Assembly (NCBI RefSeq): GCF_003641145.1
Contig: NZ_CP032744.1
Location: 2,604,001 to 2,668,000 of the forward strand
DNA length: 64,000 nt
Source of the DNA: Lactiplantibacillus paraplantarum
GTDB taxonomy: Bacteria > Bacillota > Bacilli > Lactobacillales > Lactobacillaceae
Direction of reading: 5' to 3'
Notes under the pieces: model-generated
Seen by the model: only the letters and a program-made list of their open reading frames with translations
What the model was told of the DNA's origin: nothing
Databases searched by the model: none
Made by a program: the position numbers and the translations under genes
Part shown: positions 45,646-55,764 of the stretch, piece by piece
How positions within the stretch are numbered: the stretch's first letter is position 1
Layout of the letters: each line of letters opens with the position of its first letter

Positions 45646-45688
45646 AAAACATTGATTTTCGATAAGCTGAGAACATCGACTATACGAC

Positions 45689-46882
45689 CTAATTATCGGC
45701 TACTGCACTTTCCTGTTCCAACTTAATCGTCAGTAATCCCGGATCTTCATTAACTAACGCTTGCAGACGTGAAAATAACATCAGCAGCCAACCAAATGAA
45801 ATCGCAAAGGCTTGAATTTCAAATGCCGTTAGTGATGGGTAGCCAAACCAGCGAAAGCCGAAGTTGAGCAATAATAGTACCACGCCAACGCCGTAAGATA
45901 ACCACAGGAAATCTTTCGTCACGGCTGGTAATAACCAGCGCACACCCACAATCAGCAAGACTAATAACGTGACCAAACCACCAGCGACCAAGTCATGTAA
46001 CCAGTGAAACGTCAGGTTGTTGGGAAATAGCCCGACCGCTCCAAAATCGATGGCGGTCAACGTCAATAGTATCCGCAACGTTGATGTCCGCCAAGTACGT
46101 GGATAAATTCGGCTAAGCGAGACAAATAGGTAATCGATTAATACGACCATTAACAGCGCCGAAAAAATCAGTGTGAGATTGAATTGCCAAGCATTTTCAG
46201 CGGCATGCGTTCCCAGAAAGCTTAAATTATGCTGCCACCACCGCCGTTGACCATTAGCCGCCATTGAGATTACACAGCCACTGACAATCACCACCGTTAA
46301 GATCGTTGATAACGACCGCGCATTAATCGTCAGCGCGGCACTAATCATGAACGCATCCGCAAAATACGTAAACAAGACCAGTAGCAACATAGACGTAAAG
46401 CGATCGAAAATGACATCTGGAAACAATAATTCTAATACCCAGAAAGCTCCGACTAGCGCAAAGGCTAAGATCATAATAAATGCAATCGTAATGACCGGGA
46501 AGTTCCGCCAATAAATATGCCGCGAAAATCGATTCTCTGGATCATTACGTGTTTTTAAGAAGAACCCAATAAATAGCACGGCGCCGGTAACTACGCCGGC
46601 CACAATCGTCAAACTCCCGATTGATTGCGCGCCCGTCAGTGGAACCGGCCTAACTTTTTGAAACCACCAGTACCCGTAACTGGCTAACCCTGATAGGATT
46701 GCAACTAACAGCGGCCAAATTATCAAGTATTGCTGCCACTGCGGTTGCCGTGGCTGAATTTTCTCTAAGACTAGTGCGTCATTACGCACCTTTAACTGTA
46801 ACTGATCATCACGGTCAATCCCGGCTCGTTTTAATGCTGAGACTGGAATTGAGACCCGTACTTGTTGCTCTTGCCCTGCCAT
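45689..46882 (-). CDS. AbrB-like domain fused to multi-pass membrane domain
   Basis: 397 residues. The first 45 resemble a SpoVT/AbrB swapped-hairpin segment: QQVRVSIPVSALKRAGIDRDDQLQLKVRNDALVLEK. About ten hydrophobic helices follow, similar to DUF998-like proteins in pattern, and a short acidic tail. It might sense a membrane signal and bind DNA, or the N-terminal fold may serve only as a dimer module. A GGAG site precedes the ATG. Downstream of the ABC exporter on the same strand, 21 bases away. Confidence 0.7.
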   Translation of the reverse strand: MAGQEQQVRVSIPVSALKRAGIDRDDQLQLKVRNDALVLEKIQPRQPQWQQYLIIWPLLVAILSGLASYGYWWFQKVRPVPLTGAQSIGSLTIVAGVVTGAVLFIGFFLKTRNDPENRFSRHIYWRNFPVITIAFIMILAFALVGAFWVLELLFPDVIFDRFTSMLLLVLFTYFADAFMISAALTINARSLSTILTVVIVSGCVISMAANGQRRWWQHNLSFLGTHAAENAWQFNLTLIFSALLMVVLIDYLFVSLSRIYPRTWRTSTLRILLTLTAIDFGAVGLFPNNLTFHWLHDLVAGGLVTLLVLLIVGVRWLLPAVTKDFLWLSYGVGVVLLLLNFGFRWFGYPSLTAFEIQAFAISFGWLLMLFSRLQALVNEDPGLLTIKLEQESAVADN

Positions 46883-46903
46883 GTCCGACTCCTTATACTT
46901 TCA

Positions 46904-48623
46904 TTACTCAAAGACCATCTGATTACGATACAGTTCCGCATAGAAGCCGTCTGCCGCTAATAAATCATGGTGGTTCCCCTGTTCAATAATTTGACCATCC
47001 TTCAATACAACGATTTTATCGGCATTCAGGATTGTTTTCAAGCGGTGAGCAATGACAAAGCTGGTTCGTCCTTGAATGACGTTGTCCATTGCGGCTTGAA
47101 TATTGGCTTCCGTCACCGTGTCAACGTTCGAAGTCGCTTCATCCAAGATCAATAATTTCGGATTGGTTAAAATCGTCCGGGCAATCGACATCAACTGCTT
47201 TTGCCCCGCTGAGAAAATACTCTGTTCGTCGGAAACGCGCGTCTGATAGCCATCTGGCAGGCTCATCACAAAGTCATGAATATTGGCTTGCTTCGCTGCA
47301 TCGATGACCCGGTCCATACTAGCCGTTGGGTCCCCGTAACGAATATTGTCCGCGATCGTGCCCGTAAATAACTGGGGTTCCTGTAAGACAATCCCGACAT
47401 TTTGCCGGAGCACCTGGAGATCAAAGTCTTGAATATTCACCCCATCAAACGTAATCGCACCACTATCAACATCATAGAAGCGATTCAATAAGTTCATCAC
47501 CGTCGTTTTCCCCGAACCAGTCGGGCCAACGAGTGCCACCATCTCACCGCGGTGCACATGAATCGACACCCCATGTAAGATTTCCTTATCTGGTAAATAA
47601 CTAAAGCGCACATTATCGATCAATAATTCATCATGAATCCCGCCGTGCACCAGTAATCGCTAATTGAATCATACTATATAAACTCGTCAATGACATAATT
47701 GGTTGGTAGTACTGTTGGGCGTAGTTAACGAACACCACGACCAGCGCCAAGGCTGCCCCGGTCGACATACTCCCATTCAGCGCTAACCATGAGCCAAAGA
47801 AGATGACAATGGCCGTGTTAAGCAGCGACATTCCTTGCATCAGCGGATTCAAAATGCCAGACCAGATTTGACCCGTCAATGCTGACTGCCGGACCTTACC
47901 GTTATACTGGTGAAAGCCGTTCAAGGAGTCCTGCTGTAAACCGTTGGTAATCAAGACTTTCTGGCCGGTAATCTGCTCATTAATATAACCATTCAATTGA
48001 CCAATATCATCTTGTTGCTGGTTCACCGCCACGCCGGCCTTATGCATGACAAACGCCGCGATAATTAATGCGACGGGCGTAGAGGCCATCGTCACCCACG
48101 CCATTGTGGTGTTTTGATTAAACATCACAATTAGCAAGCCAACAAACTGCGCCGCAGCCAATAAAATTTCGAGTAAGGCCTGGTTCATGGCATTAAAAAT
48201 ATTATCTAGGTCAGAGGTAAACCGAGCTAGAATATCCCCGTCACTGTGCGTATCAAAGTACTGAACCTTCATCCGTTGCATCTTCCGAAATAGGCCCACC
48301 CGCATCGTCCCGGTCGAAAAGGCCGTCACGCGTGCCAAAATCAAGCTGGCAATAAAGATCGTACTAGCATCACCGACATACAGCAAAACGTAGATAATCA
48401 GCGTCCGGTTGAACGGTTGCAAACTCGCTTGTGTCCGAGTCGCTTGATTGGTCCACTGCTGCAAGTACTGCGTCAGTTCTTCCACCGCTCGGCCCAAATA
48501 AGTCGGTGCGATGACAATACACCAAGTTGAAAAGGCGATCAGAATCACACTTAGCAAGAAGCCTAACCAGTAGCGCTTTAAATAGTGCCAGTAATATTTA
48601 CCAGCATTGCGTAAATCACTCAT
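46904..48623 (-). pseudogene. Heterodimeric ABC exporter subunit 2, broken in the linker
   Basis: Two frames overlap at 47631-47650. The upstream frame gives six membrane helices and stops after [13 protein letters not shown]. The downstream frame begins near [17 protein letters not shown] and carries an intact [19 protein letters not shown] and [12 protein letters not shown]. The linker of about 25 residues present in the partner subunit between these points is missing, so a deletion with frameshift is likely. The upstream start is ATG at 48623, overlapping the partner by 8 bases. The complex is probably inactive. Confidence 0.75.
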
Positions 48624-50343
48624 GTAAGCCCTCCTCCCGTGCTTTTTGCGTTTGGTAAATAGCGCGATAAATCGCACTGTCTTGTAATAATTCTTGGTGG
48701 GTCCCACTCCCTGAGATCCGACCGCTATCTAAGACTAAGATTTGATCCGCACGAATAATGGAGGCGATCTTTTCAGCAATCACCACAGTCGTTGTTGATT
48801 TCAATTCGCGGTCCAGAGCTTCCTGAACGAGTTTTTCAGAACGGGCATCCAATGCTGAAGTGGCATCATCTAAGATTAAAATTTCTGGATTCGCAATCAC
48901 ACCGCGCGTAATCGCTAGCCGTTGCTTTTGACCACCCGAAAAGTTTTGTGAGCGTTCTTCCACGGGGGCATCGTACGTCTGCGGCAACCGTTCAATGAAT
49001 TCCGCGGACTGCGCGATATTAGCCGCCCATTGCATGTGACTAGGCTGGGCGTCCGGCTTAACTTGCCGTAAGTTACCCGCAATCGTGCCAGAAAACAAGG
49101 TGGACCGTTGTAAGACATAGGCCACCGTGGATCGAAGTGCTTTTTCTGGTAAGGTCCGCACATCAATCCCACCGATGGAGACAGTCCCGCTATCCGGATC
49201 ATACAAGCGCGCAATCAGCTGCGCCAAGGTCGTTTTACCAGATCCAGTAGCGCCAACGATACCCAGCATGGACCCCGCTTTTACCGTAAAGGTCACATCT
49301 TTTAGCGTTGGCTGCGCATCTCCCGGATAAGTGAAGGTCACATGGTCAAAATGAATGTCACCAGCTACGGGCGCTGCGTCGCCATCAACGTAAGTCATAC
49401 TTGGCTCGGTAGCCATCACTTCGTCAATCCGACCAAGTGAGATGACGGCCCGCGACGCAAATGTCATGAGAAAGCCACCATTGATCACGGCAAATAAAAT
49501 CTGCATTAAATAAGAAATAAAACTCGTAATAGCTGCTAAATAAGACGGGTGCGTGGTAATCGTTTGACCAACCAAGTATACCGCGACCCCGACTGCCACA
49601 TTGGCCGTCAAAAAGAATGCCGGCATTAAAATGGCGAACCAGTACCCAATCTTAGCGGTCACGGCAGTCAGTTCGTCGGACGCAGCCGAAAACTTTTTGA
49701 TCTCGTTTGGCTCTTGAACAAACGATTTAACAACCCGAATCCCCATTAAGTTTTCACGGGCAACCGTATTGACGTTTTCAATATCTTGTTGCGTTTGTGC
49801 AAAGTATTTAGTCATCCGCCGCACCGCAATCAGTGCGACCCCTAAGATTACTGCCATCATGACAACAATGACCCACCACTGCTCAGGCATCGTCTTCACA
49901 GCGAGAATCAGTGCCCCGATGAATAGTAATGGAATCCGAGTAATCTGCTGAAAGCCAGCCATTACAATCTGTTGGACTTGATTAATATCGTTCGTCATTC
50001 GTACCACTAAGTTGGACGGTGAAAATTTTTCCACGTCAGCGTAGGCTAATGACTGGACCTTAGCGTACAGGTCAGCTCGCAAGTCGGTCGCCACACCAAG
50101 GGCCACCCGGGCTGCGTATATCGTATTCACAATCCCACCGATAATTCCCAGTACAGCCAAACCAAGCAACATCAGCCCTTCACGGAATACCGTGGCCTGA
50201 TCATTCTTGATAATGGCTTCCATAATGACTTGCAATAATCGCGGTTGCCATAACGTCGCAAACACTAAGACGATGACCGACAACATCGCAATCCAGACGT
50301 CTAGTCGATACCGCTTAAAATATGGCATCAAAATCTTCATCAA
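48616..50343 (-). CDS. Heterodimeric ABC exporter subunit 1
   Basis: 575 residues: six-helix transmembrane domain (about 1-300), then an NBD with GATGSGKTTL, FSGGQKQRLAI and Walker B LILDDATSALD. The usual catalytic Glu is Asp here, as in the degenerate site of heterodimeric exporters. Likely exports drugs, lipids or peptides together with subunit 2. No peptide gene was recognised beside it. Confidence 0.9.
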   Translation of the reverse strand: MMKILMPYFKRYRLDVWIAMLSVIVLVFATLWQPRLLQVIMEAIIKNDQATVFREGLMLLGLAVLGIIGGIVNTIYAARVALGVATDLRADLYAKVQSLAYADVEKFSPSNLVVRMTNDINQVQQIVMAGFQQITRIPLLFIGALILAVKTMPEQWWVIVVMMAVILGVALIAVRRMTKYFAQTQQDIENVNTVARENLMGIRVVKSFVQEPNEIKKFSAASDELTAVTAKIGYWFAILMPAFFLTANVAVGVAVYLVGQTITTHPSYLAAITSFISYLMQILFAVINGGFLMTFASRAVISLGRIDEVMATEPSMTYVDGDAAPVAGDIHFDHVTFTYPGDAQPTLKDVTFTVKAGSMLGIVGATGSGKTTLAQLIARLYDPDSGTVSIGGIDVRTLPEKALRSTVAYVLQRSTLFSGTIAGNLRQVKPDAQPSHMQWAANIAQSAEFIERLPQTYDAPVEERSQNFSGGQKQRLAITRGVIANPEILILDDATSALDARSEKLVQEALDRELKSTTTVVIAEKIASIIRADQILVLDSGRISGSGTHQELLQDSAIYRAIYQTQKAREEGLHE

Positions 50344-50780
50344 TCGTTCCTCCTCATAATTGTGGTCTCCTGTTTAGGGTACCTGAAATTAGCAGTCAGG
50401 ACAATCAATATATCATATCTTTTGCAAAAACAGATTACGATGATAATAATTCAGTATGTGTGGGAGCAATAATAAATGCGATGTGCAGATATAACAGGCC
50501 CTTTAAGGCCATTCAACACTCACATACAGTTACAACGACTGTTACCATAGAATAAGGACCACATTTACATCATGTGATATTTTTCCACATCACCAAATTA
50601 ATTATTTGGATAACCAACTAATTATCGACAATCTTTTACTGGCAAACTGCTTCCCTGCTATAATCCAACTAAGCTATGGGGGGCTAACCGTATCCATGTC
50701 ATTGTATTTAACCACCACATCGACAGCACTAATCCAATCAGCCAAGACACCGAACGCCTTGTTAGAAAGGAGTACTCGCC
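50344..50780. other. Intergenic region, no gene seen
   Basis: 437 bases between divergent genes. AT-rich stretches and promoter-like sequence only. A 61-codon open frame ending in the next gene lacks a ribosome site. Confidence 0.5.
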
Positions 50781-51377
50781 ATGCGTGTTAACAAAGGTTT
50801 GCTTTCAGTTATTGCAGTTGCCACAGTCGCTAGCTTAGGAGGACTCACGACAACAGCCACGGCCGCGACTAAGAAGGTCACGACTACTTACAGTTCCCAA
50901 TCCCATGCTTTGATCATTCGGGGCCAAACAAGTCGTCACGCCAAACTCGTCTTAAACTATCAGGGTAAACCGGTCGCAACTTCGACCGTTAAAGCCGGTA
51001 AATTCACGATTACTCAGCCGTTTCAAGGTTACGGAACCTTTAAGCTCGTCGACGGCTCACAAGTACTAGCAACCATTCCAGCCAAGCGCTACGCGGCGCC
51101 GCGAGTAATCGTCATCAGTGCTGAACAAACGGCTAAGGGCATCCATTATACGGTTGCCAATGCCAGTCACACGACACTCACGATTACGCAAAATGGTCGT
51201 TACCTCAAGACCATTAAAGCCACCCGCCCAAGAACTAACCTTTTCCTTTCGAACGCCCAACTAAAGCACGGCAGTCATGGGTTACGTATTACTCAACGCG
51301 TCCCGAATAAGAAAACTAGCCCGGCTGTTAAATTACCCGTATTAAAAGCAAACATTAAACAAGTCACTAATTTTTAA
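50781..51377 (+). CDS. Secreted hypothetical protein
   Basis: 198 residues, not recognised. A clear signal peptide ends near TATAA (about 29). The mature part is basic and beta-rich, perhaps two Ig-like units (SHALIIRGQTSRHAKLVLNYQGKPVATSTVKAGKFTI). No LPXTG motif or lipobox. A strong AAAGGAG site precedes the ATG, and a terminator follows. Confidence 0.7.
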   Translation: MRVNKGLLSVIAVATVASLGGLTTTATAATKKVTTTYSSQSHALIIRGQTSRHAKLVLNYQGKPVATSTVKAGKFTITQPFQGYGTFKLVDGSQVLATIPAKRYAAPRVIVISAEQTAKGIHYTVANASHTTLTITQNGRYLKTIKATRPRTNLFLSNAQLKHGSHGLRITQRVPNKKTSPAVKLPVLKANIKQVTNF

Positions 51378-51403
51378 TCCAGATTACGACTAAATTCAAA
51401 AGT

Positions 51404-51441
51404 GGACCGGTAGCGATACAATCAACTACCGGTCTATTTTG
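51404..51441 (+). terminator. Terminator of the secreted protein gene
   Basis: GACCGGTAG pairs with CTACCGGTC; TATTTT follows. Confidence 0.85.
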
Positions 51442-51631
51442 ACATCCACATCATCGTCAGTCGGCACACTTACCATCTCGTGCTGGCACTATCATCTCGC
51501 ACATGTTCACGCTTCCCACTATGCCACAGTATGCCTGATGACTGTCTGCCATAGCACGATCAACACCAATCTTCTCGTTTGATGCTACACTAATGATAGC
51601 ACCTGACTAACGATCAGAAAGGAAGATTCTA

Positions 51632-52831
51632 ATGACCCTTCAAGCACAACTCATGCAACAACTTACGGCGGCGGAACCGGAAATGATCAAGATTCGTCGC
51701 CACTTACACGCCCATCCCGAGATTTCATTTCATGAAGAACAAACCGCAGCCTACATCAAAGCGTTCTATCGTGAACTGGGCGTCTCAACCACCGCTTATG
51801 GTGATGGGTACGGCTTCGTCGTCGACATCGATAGCGGTCACCCTGGACCTCAGTTAGCATTACGCGCTGATTTTGACGCCCTCGCGATTCAAGAAGACAA
51901 CCACTTATCATTTAAATCGCAAAACGCCAATGTCATGCACGCCTGTGGTCACGATGGTCATACTGCTTATCTCATGGTACTGGCGAAGACCTTACTCGGG
52001 CTGAAAAATCAGCTACGTGGTCGCGTCCGCATTATTCACCAACCCGCTGAAGAAGTGTCACCGGGTGGTGCTAAGGGTATGTTGGCTGCTGGCGTCCTAG
52101 ACGGCATCGATAACGTCATTGGGCTGCATGTGATGAGTACCATGCCGACGGGCTCGATTGCCTATCACTTAAATGCGACGCAGACCGGGCGGGCTAACTT
52201 TACGGTCACCTTCACGGGTAAGGGTGGGCACGCCTCGATGCCCCACCTCTCAAACGATGCAATCGTTGCTGGAAGTTACTTTGTGACCGCCTTACAAACT
52301 GTTGTTTCCCGTCGGATTGACCCATTTGATACCGGCAGTGTCACCATCGGCTCATTCGACGGCGTTGGTTCCTTCAATGCCATCAAAGCACAAGTCACCC
52401 TCAAGGGCGATGTGCGGATTATGGACGAAACCACGCGCCAGACGATCCGTGACCAGATTACTAAAATTGCGAACGGTGTCGGGGCGACTTTCGGTGTCCA
52501 AGTTGCGCTTGATTACGATGATAATTATCCGGTACTCATGAATGATGGCGACCTGACACAGCGCGTCATCACCAGTATTCAAGCCGCTCAGATTCCAGAG
52601 ATTACTAAAATTTTCGACTGCGGTCCCCAAGACCCTTCAGAAGACTTCGCCTATTTTGCACAAGCCAAGCCCAGCACCTTTATCTATGCTGGCTGTCAAA
52701 CAGCTCCGGGTGAGACCCACCCGCACCACAGCCCTGATTTTATGATGAATGAAGACTGTTTACTAATTGCCGCCAAAGCGGTGGGAACGGCAACGCTGGA
52801 CTACTTAATGAACACCTCATCAGATCATTAA
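51632..52831 (+). CDS. M20-family amidohydrolase (N-acyl amino acid / hippurate hydrolase type)
   Basis: 399 residues with M20D motifs: LRADFDALAIQED, MHACGHDGHTAYLM, HQPAEEVSPGGAKGM and THPHHSPDF, which supply the two-metal site. Hydrolyses N-acyl amino acids; the exact substrate is not evident. A GGAAG site precedes the ATG. Followed at once by repeat R2 copy 3. Confidence 0.9.
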   Translation: MTLQAQLMQQLTAAEPEMIKIRRHLHAHPEISFHEEQTAAYIKAFYRELGVSTTAYGDGYGFVVDIDSGHPGPQLALRADFDALAIQEDNHLSFKSQNANVMHACGHDGHTAYLMVLAKTLLGLKNQLRGRVRIIHQPAEEVSPGGAKGMLAAGVLDGIDNVIGLHVMSTMPTGSIAYHLNATQTGRANFTVTFTGKGGHASMPHLSNDAIVAGSYFVTALQTVVSRRIDPFDTGSVTIGSFDGVGSFNAIKAQVTLKGDVRIMDETTRQTIRDQITKIANGVGATFGVQVALDYDDNYPVLMNDGDLTQRVITSIQAAQIPEITKIFDCGPQDPSEDFAYFAQAKPSTFIYAGCQTAPGETHPHHSPDFMMNEDCLLIAAKAVGTATLDYLMNTSSDH

Positions 52832-52856
52832 ACACACTAAAGAGATTAGGACAAAG

Positions 52857-53062
52857 CTAAAAGTGTTCAGTCTCTTAAGCAAAGACTACTTCTCAAGAAA
52901 CTGAACACAATTTTTCTGTCAATATTGTCGAAACGTGCGCCAAAAGGTTGCTTGTTCCGCTTAACCCAAATTCGGTGACTATTCCAAGCCCAGGAATAAT
53001 CACCGAATTTACATTAATGCTCGCAAGCAGACCACCTTTTGATCCACGCTCTTATGATTTAT
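52857..53062 (-). repeat. Repeat R2, copy 3 (palindromic element)
   Basis: Full-length and inverted relative to copy 2. The core stem reads ACTATTCC / GGAATAATC where copy 2 has ACTATCCC / GGGATAGTC, with pairing kept. Outer GTGTTCAG/CTGAACAC hairpin present. It begins 25 bases after the stop codon of the M20 gene. Confidence 0.85.
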
Positions 53063-53096
53063 TCAAGCCAATCAGGAATTAGCTTACAGTGAGCAC

Positions 53097-53987
53097 CTAA
53101 TTAATCACGCCACCACCAGTTACGCCATAAATCTGGGCGGTCACATAACTCGCGTCGTTCGAAGCTAAAAAAACGTACACTGGCGCTAGTTCTGCGGGTT
53201 GTCCCGCTCGTTTAAGCAAGGTGTCCTGGCCAAACTTCGGCAACGCCTCGATTGGCTGGCCTTGATCTAGTTGTAGTGGTGTCCAGATTGGCCCGGGAGC
53301 AACACCATTGACCCGGATGCCCTTTTCGGCCGCTTCAGCTGCTAAATTGATCGTAAAGTTCTTGATGGCCGCCTTAGTCGCAGCATAATCTAATAGATAA
53401 CCACTCGGCGCATAGGCCTGAATCGAAGTCGTGGTAACAATGCTACCGCCAGCGGGCATCTTTGGCAAGGCCGCCTGAGCTAACGCAAACATCGCGACGA
53501 TATTCACTTCGAAGGTCGCACGCACCTGTTCGATCGGTAGCTTAGCCAGTGAAGGTTGTGAAATCTGTTGCCCCGCATTTAAGACAAGGGTGTCGATACC
53601 ACCAAATTCAGCAATTGTCCGGTCCACGAGATCGGTCACAACGTCAACATCCTTGAAATCACAAGGTAATAATAACGCTTGACGGCCCGCAGCGCGCACT
53701 AGTTCGGCAACCGCCTCAGCATCCGTCTCCTCTCCCGGCAAGTACTGAATAGCAACGTCAGCGCCTTCTCGTGCAAAGGCAATCGCGGTAGCCCGGCCAA
53801 TTCCCGAATCACCACCCGTGATCAATACGCGTCGATTCAACAACTTAGCATGTCCTTGGTAACTCTTCTCACCACAATCGGGTTCGGGACGCATCTTAGC
53901 TTGTAGTGCGGGCGTCTCCTGATCCTGCTTATCAAAGCCATCTGTCTTATATAAATAACGTGGGTCACGTAATTCTGGTTGATTCAT
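53097..53987 (-). CDS. Short-chain dehydrogenase/reductase (YdaD/YhxC type)
   Basis: 296 residues. Long N-terminal extension (PDCGEKSYQGHAKL) typical of this general-stress SDR subgroup, then VLITGGDSGIGRATAIAFARE (NAD(P) binding), NAGQQ, TTSIQAY and catalytic YAATK. The ATG after AGGAGG is chosen. Monocistronic; the substrate is unknown. Confidence 0.88.
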   Translation of the reverse strand: MNQPELRDPRYLYKTDGFDKQDQETPALQAKMRPEPDCGEKSYQGHAKLLNRRVLITGGDSGIGRATAIAFAREGADVAIQYLPGEETDAEAVAELVRAAGRQALLLPCDFKDVDVVTDLVDRTIAEFGGIDTLVLNAGQQISQPSLAKLPIEQVRATFEVNIVAMFALAQAALPKMPAGGSIVTTTSIQAYAPSGYLLDYAATKAAIKNFTINLAAEAAEKGIRVNGVAPGPIWTPLQLDQGQPIEALPKFGQDTLLKRAGQPAELAPVYVFLASNDASYVTAQIYGVTGGGVIN

Positions 53988-54115
53988 GAGATTTCCTCCT
54001 TCAAAAGAATACCCATAGAATACCGGAATTAGTTTTCGGATGACAGCCAAATGCACACTCAGTAGTAATAGTTACGATTAGATATTGGATATAAAGGTGC
54101 CGTGGTCGCCCAACC

Positions 54116-54253
54116 TCACTTTAAATGACGCTTCTTATACAAACGATAGACAATCATCCCGACAATCCCAATCAAGGCGGCCCGCAACAACCAACTGACA
54201 GACCACCACGTCACTAACACTTTAATTAACGCCATGCCATCATTAATCGTCAT
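54116..54253 (-). CDS. Tiny membrane protein, coupled to SRPBCC gene (45 aa)
   Basis: Not recognised. A 45-residue single-pass protein: WWSVSWLLRAALIGIVGMIV forms the helix, then YRLYKKRHLK. The ATG overlaps the stop of the upstream gene by 11 bases, with GGAGG nine bases before, so translation is coupled. A basic C-terminal tail suggests it faces the cytoplasm. Confidence 0.65.
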   Translation of the reverse strand: MTINDGMALIKVLVTWWSVSWLLRAALIGIVGMIVYRLYKKRHLK

Positions 54254-54668
54254 TAGAATGTGCCTCCGCTAACGTTGCCAATTGGCCTAATTTTCGTTGA
54301 AAGTCCCGTTGCATGACGGGCTTTACTAGTGGCAACGGCAACCAGCTTGGCGGTGTGGTCGTAAGGGAGACTTCTTCCTGGACCGCAGTTTGCTCGGCCA
54401 ATGGCGTCATGGTGAACACAATTTCATACCCCAATTGGCCCCCCTCACTGTGATAAACGACCTGGTCTGCGCTGACGGTAACCTGCAACTGTTCCGGCTG
54501 ATCAAAGACCGAACCGGACCGCTGTAACACGTATCCCGTCGCGGTTGGTTTGACCATGGTAATGGCAGTCGCCCATGCTGGTAAGTTCAGCGGATCTGCT
54601 AGCAATGCTCGCACCGTTGCTGGAGTTGCCTGTGTTAATACTTGATTGGTAAATAATGCTGTTGTCAT
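54243..54668 (-). CDS. SRPBCC-family protein (polyketide cyclase/lipid-binding-like)
   Basis: 141 residues. The pattern ALLADPLNLPAWATAITMVKPTATGY and the remaining beta strands indicate the START-like fold that binds hydrophobic ligands. The ATG after GGGGG is chosen; the upstream frame has none. Coupled to a 45-residue membrane protein. Function unknown. Confidence 0.65.
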   Translation of the reverse strand: MTTALFTNQVLTQATPATVRALLADPLNLPAWATAITMVKPTATGYVLQRSGSVFDQPEQLQVTVSADQVVYHSEGGQLGYEIVFTMTPLAEQTAVQEEVSLTTTPPSWLPLPLVKPVMQRDFQRKLGQLATLAEAHSNDD

Positions 54669-54824
54669 TTTATAACCCCCAATGTTCACCCTGACCCGGT
54701 CATCGTTATTACGGCCAACCACTCCAAATCAATAACGGGCCGTTAGATCAAGTGCACATGTATTTAGTTGGTGATTATAAAATACGCGGTGTAACTGCCA
54801 ATATAAAATCAGTATACTGATAAT

Positions 54825-55646
54825 CTAAAATTGATCATTAAGTTGTTCTTTAAATAGGTCTTTAAAAATTTGTGACCGTTGGGTAGCCATTTGTGCCGTA
54901 GTGGACTCACCAGCTTCCATAGCTAGTTGCGCCATCAGTTGATAAATATTTGCCAGCATATAGTGCGAATCGTGCGCCGTCGCAAAGGCCAAGCCCTGCG
55001 TCAAACGGGCCACCGCCAACTGGGAGTCGTGTTGTTCATAGGCCACCAACCCTGCAAGGTAAAAGACGATGTTGGTATTTTCTTCATATGCACCCGCATC
55101 AATGTTAGCCAGTGCCCGGGTGACTAAGGCCGCGACTTTAGCTTGCGGATGGTGATCAGCTTTGACGACCGCTAACGAAATTAAGGCTAAGCGTGTCAAC
55201 GTCGTCGGTGGCGTATTGGGAGCAGCCATGCCGATCGCCAAGCGCAGCTTTTGTTGTGCAGCATCCGATACGCGGTCGACCTGCCAGCAAGCAACACCAA
55301 GATAATAATAGTAAGCCTGGATCTGCTCATCCGTTTGAACATGTTCCAAAGTGGTTGGCTGTAATAGCCAATCCTTCAATTGCTGATACTGATGGGCATT
55401 GCAAGTCTGCTGAACACGGTCATTAAACGCCTGATCGGCACTGATCTCAAAATCGTCGGCTAAACTCAACGTACTAACCGCGATCCCTAATCGCTGACAC
55501 AGCGCCAGTAACAGCCGGGCGTTCGGTACGTAGCGGTCATTTTCAATTGCTGATAGCATTGATTGCGCACAAATCCCCCGCGCGACCTGCTGTTGATTGA
55601 ATTGTTGCGCTTTACGTGCCTGCTTTAATGTAGTCCCCAATGTCAT
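54825..55646 (-). CDS. Rgg/PlcR-like regulator (HTH plus helical repeat)
   Basis: 273 residues. HTH at 3-60 (LKQARKAQQFNQQQVARGICAQSMLSAIENDRYVPN) and a helical, TPR-like C-terminus of the Rgg/MutR/GadR type. Such proteins often respond to short peptides; no peptide gene was identified beside it. It lies beside the amino acid permease on the same strand. Confidence 0.8.
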   Translation of the reverse strand: MTLGTTLKQARKAQQFNQQQVARGICAQSMLSAIENDRYVPNARLLLALCQRLGIAVSTLSLADDFEISADQAFNDRVQQTCNAHQYQQLKDWLLQPTTLEHVQTDEQIQAYYYYLGVACWQVDRVSDAAQQKLRLAIGMAAPNTPPTTLTRLALISLAVVKADHHPQAKVAALVTRALANIDAGAYEENTNIVFYLAGLVAYEQHDSQLAVARLTQGLAFATAHDSHYMLANIYQLMAQLAMEAGESTTAQMATQRSQIFKDLFKEQLNDQF

Positions 55647-55714
55647 AACAAAGCCCCCCTGATGTAACTTTTACTAATGAGTGTACTAGATTCTAAGCAT
55701 TTCGACACAAAAAA

Positions 55715-55752
55715 AATACCATTCGTTTGCAAAATCAATCGAATGGTATTTT
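55715..55752 (-). terminator. Terminator of the amino acid permease gene
   Basis: AATACCATTCG pairs with CGAATGGTATT; T-run follows on the minus strand. Confidence 0.85.
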
Positions 55753-55764
55753 GAAATTAGTTAT

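Noticed and set aside
50605..50791. 61-codon open frame upstream of the secreted protein
   Set aside because: Lacks a ribosome binding site and runs into the next gene start.
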